A DNA stretch of 64,000 nt from UBA10347 sp905182135 (GTDB taxonomy: Bacteria; Actinomycetota; Acidimicrobiia; Acidimicrobiales; UBA10347): NCBI GenBank assembly GCA_963925805.1, contig CAWUSE010000005.1, forward strand, positions 1 through 64,000, in the 5' to 3' direction. Numbering within the stretch: position 1 is the stretch's first letter; every line of letters begins with the position of its first letter. The notes under the pieces were generated by a model that saw only the letters and a list, made by a program, of their open reading frames with translations, ran no database searches and had not been told where the DNA came from. Below, in pieces: positions 9,072 to 15,939 of the stretch. A program made the position numbers and the translations under genes.

Positions 9072-9310
9072 GTCGGTTGTGTCGCAATGGGACCGCTAAT
9101 GACCCAGGCCCAAAGCCCATACACAATTTGATGATCAGCCGAGCGGACCACAGCCACATCGCTGCCGGTCGCATCTGCTGCTTCTCCAACATGCTGATCG
9201 ACGGTATGAAATGTGTTGAGAAGCTGAAGCCAACCAGTGTTGGAAGCCTCAAGCTCAACGATCTGACCTGTCGGGTATGAAAAGGCAAGAGCTAGCTCGC
9301 TGGTCACCAT
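9068..9310 (-). CDS. Small coupled ORF, possibly an HprK-like N-terminal fragment
   Basis: An 80-codon frame linked by ATGA overlap to the HprK-PqqD gene and by a 7-base overlap to the frame upstream. The segment GQIVELEASNTGWLQLL and the later VAVVRSADHQIVYGL can be lined up by eye with the N-terminal region of the P-loop-less HprK-like protein (GQLVRIVCEDPDAAALL and MYVLTDRAGYVLA). It may be a remnant of a second such gene, or a genuine small gene. No RBS stands out. Low to moderate confidence. Confidence 0.42.
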   Translation of the reverse strand: MVTSELALAFSYPTGQIVELEASNTGWLQLLNTFHTVDQHVGEAADATGSDVAVVRSADHQIVYGLWAWVISGPIATQPT

Positions 9311-9594
9311 ACCGAGACGCCTTCTAGCAAGGCGAACGATTCGCTCATCTCAGCATCGGTCACTGCCGCTGCCGGCGACACGCGACGCCTTCGAAGCGGT
9401 CCGTTTTCTCGAAATGCAATGAAGACGCCACTTGATACTGGGACGAACGCTTGCACAGCACACAACCCGATGCTTGAAACCAAATTTTGCCGCGTCGTAC
9501 TATTGCCAGCGCTATGACCAGTTCGTTCTGAATCAGGATGGGCCAACGTGCAAAAGGACCCTCCTAGCAATGAGATCGGCCTGGGAAAACCCAT
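9304..9594 (-). CDS. Small coupled ORF of unknown function
   Basis: A 96-codon frame whose ATG overlaps the stop of a 47-codon frame (TAATG). An AGGAGG sequence lies inside it, about 12 bases before an in-frame TTG, which would give an 80-residue product instead. The protein is not recognisable: an Arg-rich NGPLRRRRVSP is followed by a short acidic helix. It overlaps the next small gene by 7 bases. It may be real or the eroded middle of a former gene. Confidence 0.33.
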   Translation of the reverse strand: MGFPRPISLLGGSFCTLAHPDSERTGHSAGNSTTRQNLVSSIGLCAVQAFVPVSSGVFIAFRENGPLRRRRVSPAAAVTDAEMSESFALLEGVSVW

Positions 9595-9737
9595 TACAGA
9601 ACCTCATCTGCCGAGACCGTGAGCCGTTCATCAGTTATGTAACTGGGCCCAGCCTCAATGAGAGCGCCGAGTTCAACCTCAGCAAAAAACTGCGCCTGAT
9701 ACGGCCCGGCCTTTATCCTCGCTTCAGACGCCACCAT
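9594..9737 (-). CDS. 47-residue ORF, likely C-terminal PqqD-like remnant or small peptide
   Basis: A short frame reading ATG at 9737 to TAA at 9594. Its product contains QFFAEVELGALIEAGP, which resembles the closing helix of PqqD-like proteins (fold pattern: DV..FL.EL..AGL). Just upstream, in the same frame but beyond a stop, TTIATMV could continue the PqqD pattern. It sits between a Tat-protein gene and the coupled small frames, at the place where the other module has an intact PqqD-like gene. It could also be a small peptide in its own right. No clear RBS. Confidence 0.35.
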   Translation of the reverse strand: MVASEARIKAGPYQAQFFAEVELGALIEAGPSYITDERLTVSADEVL

Positions 9738-9828
9738 AGTTGCAATAGTAGTGACCTAGGTCGCTACTAAAACTGATACGCCTTGAGGGCCCCATTCAGT
9801 GAAGGGACCACTCGCTATTGCCTCTAGG

Positions 9829-9876
9829 CGCACGCAACAATGTCAGCACGCGATAATGTCAGCACGCAGCAATGTC
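9829..9876 (-). repeat. Three tandem 16-bp repeats at the 3' end of the Tat-protein gene
   Basis: Three copies, read on the minus strand as GACATTGCTGCGTGCT, GACATTATCGCGTGCT and GACATTGTTGCGTGCG. The first encodes the last residues (DIAAC) and the first base of the stop; the other two lie downstream. The period is not a multiple of three, so copy-number change would alter the C-terminus. Confidence 0.9.
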
Positions 9877-10602
9877 AAACGTCCAACCAAATTTGCCGAC
9901 TTTATAGGCGCTGTGGTTGCTGTTGTTTCCTCTGCATACCGAATTACCCAAACCCGTGATCGTCCCCGTTGCTCCTTCGCCCGTATCGGCCGGATCGTCG
10001 AACGCCATCCGCCCCGGTTGGACCCCCTGAGCAACGCCCCAACTGTCTGTAGCAGACGTCCAAGTCTGATCGTTGGGAGCGGTGGTGACTGGTGTGCATT
10101 TATCTTGGTCGTCTCCTATGGCGTTACCCGAGTTTAAAAGATTTAAACACCAACCTGCGTCAAGCTCTGTGACTGTAAATGTGGCACCAGTGTCTTTGTT
10201 TACGCAGCCAGAAACCGTGAGCTCAAGCGTGGGCGGAACGCCTGCGCCGTTGGGTTCCCACGTATAGGTTGCAGTGCTATCACCTTGGTGACTGCTTGGC
10301 CCGTCGTTTGGCCCTTTGACGTTATTGCCCGTCTTGAGGCCTCCACCTAAATTGAGGTCATCACCATGGAACTTGCTCTGGTCGCTGAGCTTCGCCCAGC
10401 CTTTGCCATCGGGGTTGTCCGAATCCCAGCCGAAGCCGTAACATTTTCCGTCAAACCCGTTCGATGTGGTCAAGCCATAAGCTGGAATAACGCTGACTTT
10501 GGGGGCGGCGTAGACGGCTACAGCGATGCCAGTTCCAACTGCTCCTTTGAGCAACGCCCGGCGACTAGTGCCAACGACCTGAGAATCGTCTTGTTCAGCC
10601 AT
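9859..10602 (-). CDS. Tat-exported six-cysteine protein of unknown function
   Basis: A 247-residue protein with a twin-arginine signal: SRRALLKGAVGTGIAVAVYA around residues 13-32, with cleavage likely near IPAYG-L. The mature part is rich in Gly, Asn, Asp and Thr, holds six cysteines including the last residue (FDIAAC), and has no recognisable domain; the extended low-charge sequence suggests a beta-rich secreted protein. A strong RBS precedes the ATG. It is first in the chain leading to the HprK-PqqD gene and mirrors the Tat protein at 5082-5642. It may be a substrate or structural product of this island. Confidence 0.78.
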   Translation of the reverse strand: MAEQDDSQVVGTSRRALLKGAVGTGIAVAVYAAPKVSVIPAYGLTTSNGFDGKCYGFGWDSDNPDGKGWAKLSDQSKFHGDDLNLGGGLKTGNNVKGPNDGPSSHQGDSTATYTWEPNGAGVPPTLELTVSGCVNKDTGATFTVTELDAGWCLNLLNSGNAIGDDQDKCTPVTTAPNDQTWTSATDSWGVAQGVQPGRMAFDDPADTGEGATGTITGLGNSVCRGNNSNHSAYKVGKFGWTFDIAAC

Positions 10603-10604
10603 AG

Positions 10605-10614
10605 CTACCTCCTT
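10605..10614 (-). promoter_or_regulatory. Strong ribosome binding site of the Tat-protein gene
   Basis: The minus strand reads AAGGAGGTAG two bases before the ATG at 10602, an almost full anti-Shine-Dalgarno match. It fixes the start and suggests high expression compared with neighbours that lack an RBS. Confidence 0.8.
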
Positions 10615-10889
10615 AAACCTGTATGTCGCAACCTGACAACAGAATCTAGTTGGTGATCAACGTCACCGACCGTAAATTTTTTAATAATCTCGACCTGTGC
10701 TCGCACCTGTGACAGCGCTCTCGACCAAGAGCGCTCTCAACCAAGCGATAGCCGCCCTCAACTGCACTGAACCGGCCTAAAGACGGGTACGCAGAGTCAA
10801 CTCGTGCAAAACCCTGGGGATTACATCGTCTCTTGGACAACCGAGCCAACAGCAGCGACCGGTCCAATCTCCCTCATCTTCAGTAAATC

Positions 10890-11200
10890 ACAGTAACGCC
10901 TGCGTGGTGACACCCAGCTTTGATCCGGTCGCAGAGATCCTCAGCGCCGCTGTTGCCACAGATTTGACGGTGGCTCAGCTGGCCTGAACACTTATTGAAC
11001 GACAAACATTTTCAACAAATCTTGGCATTTTCAACAAATCCTGGCCCAACGTTTGACCATCGCCTGATTGGAGTGTTGGCCGAAGCAGCCAGCATCAGCA
11101 TCCGGACGTTGAAGGTCCTGGCGCTAGCCCATTAGGTTAACGCGAACCCGACATCGCAGGTCAAGGGAGACAGCGGCGTGACGATTCCGTAGATGTCACA
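10890..11200 (+). pseudogene. Relic of a PqqD-like / nucleotidyltransferase gene pair
   Basis: Plus-strand frames broken by stops. At about 10,905-10,985 the translation contains AEILSAAVATDLTVAQLA, then a stop, then TLIER, resembling the PqqD pattern AIWALLEEPLTLAELAQAL of the 5829-6119 gene. At about 11,050-11,195 it reads LIGVLAEAASISIRTLKVL, ALAH, a stop, then VNANPTSQVKGDSGV, which lines up with the nucleotidyltransferase core FRVLKGVALAHLVYPDPSW/RVYADLDLLV of the 6112-7227 gene. It appears to be the eroded PqqD-NTase part of the second module. Alignment was by eye. Confidence 0.55.
11007..11044. repeat. Tandem 19-bp duplication
   Basis: Two adjacent copies of CATTTTCAACAAATC[T/C]TGG with one mismatch, inside the decayed PqqD/NTase relic. 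It is one of several short tandem duplications in the window. Confidence 0.9.
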
Positions 11201-11338
11201 TTGGCACCCCAACCAACGTCACCTGACACCTATCGCCCTATTTCAATCGCTCACTTCGATTGAATCACACGTGGACCAGTCGGTGGTGTCGACAGACCCC
11301 ACCACATCGCCACAGTAAGCAGCGCCTTCGGGCAGTGC

Positions 11339-12655
11339 TTACCTCGACGTTTCACTAGGGCCCTGAGCCCAAGTCGCGAGGCGTCCAGTGGCTTCGCACG
11401 TGAAACCGGCGGCCTGCCATTCGTTCAAATCGAGCACCCCACGGGTGTCATACACATACCGCACCCGCATCGCCTCACCAACAGCGACTGCGTCGACTTC
11501 GGCGAACTCAGGCCATCCGGTGAGCACGAGCAAAAGATCAGCCTCAGCTGCGGCTTCCAAGCCATCTGAGAACTGTTCGAACCCGTCGGCCGAAAAAGTC
11601 GCTTTCGGGTCATAACCAACAACCGAAACACCAGCCGTTATCAGACGCTCGATCACCTCGATCGCCGGCGAATCTCGTGTGTCATCAGTTCCGGCCTTAA
11701 AAGCCACTCCCCATACCGCAACCCGGTTACCCCCAACATCATCAAGGATTCTCATCGCTCTAGACGCGACCCGCTCGAATTGTCGTTGGTTCGAGTCGAC
11801 AACTTCTCGCAGCAGCCGAAAGTCATAACCAACAGAATCAGCGATGCCGTTCAGAGCTGTTGTGTCCTTGGGGAAGCAGGAACCACCCCAACCCGGACCG
11901 GCTTGCAAAAAATGAGGCCCAATGCGTCGATCGAGGCCCATCGCCCTCGTCAAATCCTTCAGATCACCCCCGACATGCTCACACAGCTCAGCGACGTCAT
12001 TTACAAACGAGAGTCGCGTCGCAAGATAGGCATTACAGACATATTTGATGAGCTCCGCAGTTGCGGGGTCGGTCAACATCAACTCTGCATCGAGCGAGCG
12101 ATACAGCTCAGCCACACGCTGCTGAGTCGCCGCTGTTGCGGCTCCGATCACGATTCGATCAGGATGCATAAAGTCTTCGATGGCTGTTCCCTCGCGAAGG
12201 AACTCCGGATTTGACGCAACCGCGATGTCATCGCGGCCAATCAAACCATGCACGATCTCGGTCGACCCGACAGGCACCGTCGATTTGTTCACGACGACCG
12301 CCCGAGCGGTCAGATGTGGCCCGATTGCCTCGGCCGCGTTGCAGAGCTCCTGAATATCGACAGATCCATCGGCCGAAGCCGGCGACGGCACACACAGGAA
12401 GACAAAGTGGGCGCCCCAAACCGACTCGGTTATCTCGGTAGAAAAGCTGACATTACCTTCGACAAGATGACGGTTTAGCGATTCGTCCATCCCCGCTTCA
12501 TAAAACGGCACCCTGCCATTAGAGAGCGAAGCCACCTTGAGCTCATCAATATCAAAGATCCGGACACGATGGCCCATCTCGGCCATGCAGACCCCCGTCG
12601 TCAGCCCGACATACCCGGCGCCGACAATGGCAATTTCAAATCTATTATCTGCCAT
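11339..12655 (-). CDS. UDP-glucose/GDP-mannose dehydrogenase family protein
   Basis: A 438-residue nucleotide-sugar 6-dehydrogenase, which oxidises a UDP-hexose to the uronic acid with two NAD+. The N-terminal Rossmann motif is VGAGYVGLTTGVCMAEMGH. The catalytic cysteine lies in GPGWGGSCFPKDTTAL, and a C-terminal UDP-binding domain begins near VAVWGVAFKAGTDDTRDSP. Length is typical of Ugd. It stands alone on the minus strand, divergent from the capD-like gene, and fits the polysaccharide locus. The substrate could be UDP-glucose or an N-acetyl form. Confidence 0.93.
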   Translation of the reverse strand: MADNRFEIAIVGAGYVGLTTGVCMAEMGHRVRIFDIDELKVASLSNGRVPFYEAGMDESLNRHLVEGNVSFSTEITESVWGAHFVFLCVPSPASADGSVDIQELCNAAEAIGPHLTARAVVVNKSTVPVGSTEIVHGLIGRDDIAVASNPEFLREGTAIEDFMHPDRIVIGAATAATQQRVAELYRSLDAELMLTDPATAELIKYVCNAYLATRLSFVNDVAELCEHVGGDLKDLTRAMGLDRRIGPHFLQAGPGWGGSCFPKDTTALNGIADSVGYDFRLLREVVDSNQRQFERVASRAMRILDDVGGNRVAVWGVAFKAGTDDTRDSPAIEVIERLITAGVSVVGYDPKATFSADGFEQFSDGLEAAAEADLLLVLTGWPEFAEVDAVAVGEAMRVRYVYDTRGVLDLNEWQAAGFTCEATGRLATWAQGPSETSR

Positions 12656-12964
12656 GAATACACCGTTCAGATCCTGACAGCCGATCCGGCAATACCATCA
12701 GCGACATAGCCCTAAGCGTAGAACCTTGGGTCACCGAAGCACCCAATAGAGGCGCTTTCGAATCACTGCACAGAGTCTGGCAATTCGATAAAAAGGTGAG
12801 TGGATAGACCAAAGAGCAAGACCTATCAAGCGGCGCTGCAAACGAGCACCCCGCTACTAGCGAACCCGACTTACCCCCGTTTTACGCTTATAGGCAATCT
12901 GGCTCACAAACGCGTTACGACCTAGACAAACCAGCGTTTTGCCGCTTACCCTTTGACCAAGGCA
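12656..12964. other. Divergent intergenic region
   Basis: About 310 bases between the divergent dehydrogenase and dehydratase genes, AT-richer than its surroundings. It must hold promoters for both, but I find no convincing box pair. No gene or RNA is seen. Confidence 0.4.
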
Positions 12965-13004
12965 GAAAGTAGTTCTGTCCGATGGAAAGTAGTTCTGTCG
13001 GATG
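12965..13004 (+). repeat. Tandem 20-bp duplication before the capD-like gene
   Basis: Two adjacent copies, GAAAGTAGTTCTGTC[C/G]GATG, with one mismatch, ending 11 bases before the likely ATG start. Each copy carries an out-of-frame ATG. It may be a regulatory duplication or a neutral slip. Confidence 0.9.
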
Positions 13005-13015
13005 AACTGCACGAT

Positions 13016-14995
13016 ATGAATGGGGAAAAGTTGAGTTTTTTTACACTGCCAGACCAACTTTACTCGTTAGCCCAACAAGCACGGCGACGTTATCCGGTAC
13101 CCATTATTATCTCGGATCTGATGGCGTTTCTACCCGCATTCTGGGCTGCGGGTCTCCTTCGAAACGAGGTCGACTCAGTTGAGCTGCCATGGAAGACCAT
13201 CGTGCAAGTCGCGTTGGTCTCACTGGTAATTTTTGTTACCACAGCTCATTTCCTACACCTTTACCGTGATCGCTACCGAGTCGGCACCTTCGACGAGATA
13301 TTCGCGCTCGGTATTACGTGGACGGCCGCCGGACTCCTCAGCACTGTCCTCAACCTGCTGATCTTCAACCCTCGTGCGCCCATCTCAGTAGAGGCCATCG
13401 GCATGATGCTCGTTGGGGTTTGGCTACTAGGCACCCGAGCGGTGTGGCGATTGGTTATACGCTCCGAACGCCGCCCAGACCCCACGGGCCGCAAACGCGT
13501 CCTGGTCTTTGGCGCCGGCGAGGGAGGCGAGTCGGTCATCAAGTCCATGCTCAACGACCCCACCTCGCGCTACGTGCCCATAGGCATCATCGACGACGAC
13601 GATCGGAAGCAGAACCGTTCCATCGAAGGCATCCGCGTCCTCGGCGGTACCAAAGACATCCCACTACTGGCTTCACGCGCCGATCTACTACTGATCGCTA
13701 TACCCACCGCCGATGCCAGTCTCATCACCACCCTCTCCGAGACTGCCGACGACGCTGGGCTTGAGGTCTTGATTCTGCCGTCGACCACCGACCTGTTCGG
13801 GCTTATGGCCACGATGGACGCCGCTCGGCCACTTGAGGTCATCGACCTGCTCGGCCGCGCCGAGGTGGAAATTGACAACCAAAGTGTCGCCAACTATTTG
13901 GCTGGCGCGGTGGTTCTCGTCACCGGTGCCGGTGGATCCATCGGGTCTGAACTTTGTCGCCAGATCCTGCAGTTCCATCCTGCAAAGCTCATCATGCTCG
14001 ACCGTGACGAAACCACTCTTCAAAGCGTCCAGATGTCCATCGACGGCAACGGATTGCTCGACAATGACAACCTGGTGCTCGCTGATATACGTGATCGCGA
14101 GGGCCTATTCAAGGTCTTCGAGAAACACAACCCGTCGGTTGTGTTTCATGCGGCGGCGCTCAAGCACCTGCCACTTCTGGAAACACACCCTCGCGAGGGC
14201 TTGCTCACCAACGTGTTTGGCACCAAGAACGTGCTCGATGCCGCAGCTTCGGTCGGCATTGCCCACTTCGTAAACATCAGCACCGACAAAGCCGCCAACC
14301 CCACCAGTGTTCTAGGGACTACCAAGCGATTAGCTGAAGCCCTCACCGTTGAGACAGGCGCAAAGTATCCAGGCGACTACATCAGCGTGCGATTCGGCAA
14401 TGTCATCGGAAGCCGAGGCAGCGTGCTCCCGGTCTTCGAGGCCCAAATCGCAGCCGGCAAACCGCTGACGGTCACCCACCCCGACGTCACCCGGTACTTC
14501 ATGTCCATTCCTGAAGCTTCTCGCCTGGTGTTGCAGGCCGGCGCCATTGGTCGCACCGGCGAAACACTAGTCCTCGACATGGGAGACCCAATCAAGATCG
14601 TCGACCTGGCGAACCAGTTGATCCGCCACCACAAGAGCAACGTCAACATCGTATTCACCGGCTTGCGCCTCAACGAGAAATTGACCGAAGTTCTGGCTCA
14701 CGACGGTGAAATCATGAACAGCAAACAACATCACCGCATCTGGCATACCGAAGCAGCCGTTGTGGGAATGACGGCGGCACTTAACTCGCTGATGCAGACC
14801 GATCCTGCAGACCTACCCGAGCGCCTGCTAGCAGCAACGCAGCCCCACCCATCACTGAGCGGCGCCATCGACTTCAACTTCTTCACCGATCGGCTCGGCC
14901 CCTATTCTTCAACGAACTCGCCAGGCGTAAGTCCGACGAAAGCTATGCCTGCTCAAGCTATGCCTCCTCAAGTTATGCCTCCTCGATCTTCCTAA
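13016..14995 (+). CDS. CapD/FlaA1-type nucleotide-sugar dehydratase or epimerase, membrane-anchored
   Basis: A 659-residue protein of the long WbpM/CapD class. Four membrane segments occupy about residues 20-140. A first Rossmann domain has VLVFGAGEGGESVI, and the catalytic short-chain dehydrogenase domain has VLVTGAGGSIGSELC and STDKAANPTSVLGTTKR. The YxxxK-type position, Met in many WbpM-class enzymes, is Leu here. It makes modified UDP-sugars for surface polysaccharide. The start is uncertain: an in-frame TTG at 12953 would add 21 residues across the tandem repeat. The C-terminal tail has three MPxQ/P repeats encoded by 15-bp units. Confidence 0.9.
   Translation: MNGEKLSFFTLPDQLYSLAQQARRRYPVPIIISDLMAFLPAFWAAGLLRNEVDSVELPWKTIVQVALVSLVIFVTTAHFLHLYRDRYRVGTFDEIFALGITWTAAGLLSTVLNLLIFNPRAPISVEAIGMMLVGVWLLGTRAVWRLVIRSERRPDPTGRKRVLVFGAGEGGESVIKSMLNDPTSRYVPIGIIDDDDRKQNRSIEGIRVLGGTKDIPLLASRADLLLIAIPTADASLITTLSETADDAGLEVLILPSTTDLFGLMATMDAARPLEVIDLLGRAEVEIDNQSVANYLAGAVVLVTGAGGSIGSELCRQILQFHPAKLIMLDRDETTLQSVQMSIDGNGLLDNDNLVLADIRDREGLFKVFEKHNPSVVFHAAALKHLPLLETHPREGLLTNVFGTKNVLDAAASVGIAHFVNISTDKAANPTSVLGTTKRLAEALTVETGAKYPGDYISVRFGNVIGSRGSVLPVFEAQIAAGKPLTVTHPDVTRYFMSIPEASRLVLQAGAIGRTGETLVLDMGDPIKIVDLANQLIRHHKSNVNIVFTGLRLNEKLTEVLAHDGEIMNSKQHHRIWHTEAAVVGMTAALNSLMQTDPADLPERLLAATQPHPSLSGAIDFNFFTDRLGPYSSTNSPGVSPTKAMPAQAMPPQVMPPRSS
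14940..14984 (+). repeat. Three tandem 15-bp repeats in the 3' end of the capD-like gene
   Basis: Copies of AAGCTATGCCTGCTC, AAGCTATGCCTCCTC and AAGTTATGCCTCCTC, in frame, giving the C-terminal tail AMPAQAMPPQVMPP. It is outside the conserved enzyme domains. Confidence 0.9.
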
Positions 14996-15029
14996 TCGAC
15001 ACGCCCCCCGTCACCGAGATCGCTGTTAC
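14982..15029 (+). repeat. 48-bp imperfect direct repeat, copy 1
   Basis: This copy spans the capD-like stop codon and the region before the membrane-protein gene. It matches 38 of 48 bases with 15892-15939. The best-conserved core is CTTCCTAATCGAC. The two copies flank the membrane-protein gene. Confidence 0.75.
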
Positions 15030-15051
15030 GGCGGGCGTAACCCTGCTGGTT

Positions 15052-15834
15052 GTGTGGGTCGCACTGCTCGACCGCTCTAAGGTTCACGATCTCTTACTTC
15101 TGACATGTGCGTCCGTATCGGTCGCGATGGCCATTCTGCGCGATATGCCAATAGGACTTCTGTTTGTGATGCTTGCCATTGCAGGGATCCGCTTCCCGTT
15201 GCCAACTCCCCAGCACACGGCCTTGCTAATCGGCGGGTTGGCCTTTGGCACATATTCATCGACTCAATTTCTCGGGATCGAACTCGTCCTGGGATCGGTG
15301 GCAGTAATAATTGCCACCTTCGCCGCTCTGACCTACACAGTCCATACACACGACAACCGGGTCAGCCTGCTGCTCCTCGCTGGCACGGCTATGGGCATCT
15401 ATGTCAACGTTCCCGACACCGAGCAAATCGCAGCCGTAGGAACCGGTCTAACCGTTCTTCTCCTCGGTACGACCTTGTGGAGATCAGCGCCGACCTTGGC
15501 CACTAGCCCGCAGTCCATCGCGCTGTTGTCGACGCTTTTGATTACTGCAGGGGCGCTAGGTGCCCGCGGACGGCCGAGTGCCTTCATCGGCGTCGTCGGA
15601 GCGCTAGGGGTGCTACTGGTCGAACCCGTTGCAGCGCGGCTGCGCCCAACAACTCGTTCCTATGCGCTCTTGCTGATCATTGTCCATATCCCAGTTGTGC
15701 TGGTCGCCTCGCGAATTGCCGGCCGCCGCGATGTTGGCGCAGCGTTACTCGTGACCAGCGCTGCGCTACTCGTCAGTTTGGTGGTACTCGTCGCTGTGCG
15801 CCGGCGTTCATCAACAAATCAGTGCTCGGGCTGA
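15052..15834 (+). CDS. Polytopic membrane protein of unknown function
   Basis: A 260-residue, highly hydrophobic protein with about eight to nine predicted membrane helices by eye and no catalytic motif I recognise. The GTG at 15052 is the first usable start, but the hydrophobic run already begins upstream (AVTAGVTLLVVWVALL reads through the same frame), so a rare start codon or a lost N-terminus is possible. It follows the capD-like gene by 56 bases and could be a polysaccharide-associated membrane component. Imperfect 48-bp direct repeats flank it. Confidence 0.6.
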   Translation: MWVALLDRSKVHDLLLLTCASVSVAMAILRDMPIGLLFVMLAIAGIRFPLPTPQHTALLIGGLAFGTYSSTQFLGIELVLGSVAVIIATFAALTYTVHTHDNRVSLLLLAGTAMGIYVNVPDTEQIAAVGTGLTVLLLGTTLWRSAPTLATSPQSIALLSTLLITAGALGARGRPSAFIGVVGALGVLLVEPVAARLRPTTRSYALLLIIVHIPVVLVASRIAGRRDVGAALLVTSAALLVSLVVLVAVRRRSSTNQCSG

Positions 15835-15891
15835 CTCAGATTTGTTCACCTCGCGCAATCGCCGGCACAGGATCGGCGAAGGTGGCACCCG

Positions 15892-15939
15892 CTAGACCTT
15901 CCTAATCGACGCTCTCCCCATCACCGCAATGGCTGTCAC
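15892..15939 (+). repeat. 48-bp imperfect direct repeat, copy 2
   Basis: The second copy of the element at 14982-15029, same orientation, reaching into the last codons of the convergent glycerate kinase gene. Confidence 0.75.

Noticed and set aside
2608..11200. Classical lasso-peptide cluster
   Set aside because: Kinase, PqqD and nucleotidyltransferase types fit, but no transglutaminase-like B2 protease, no asparagine-synthetase-like cyclase and no convincing precursor peptide are in the window; they could lie left of position 1.
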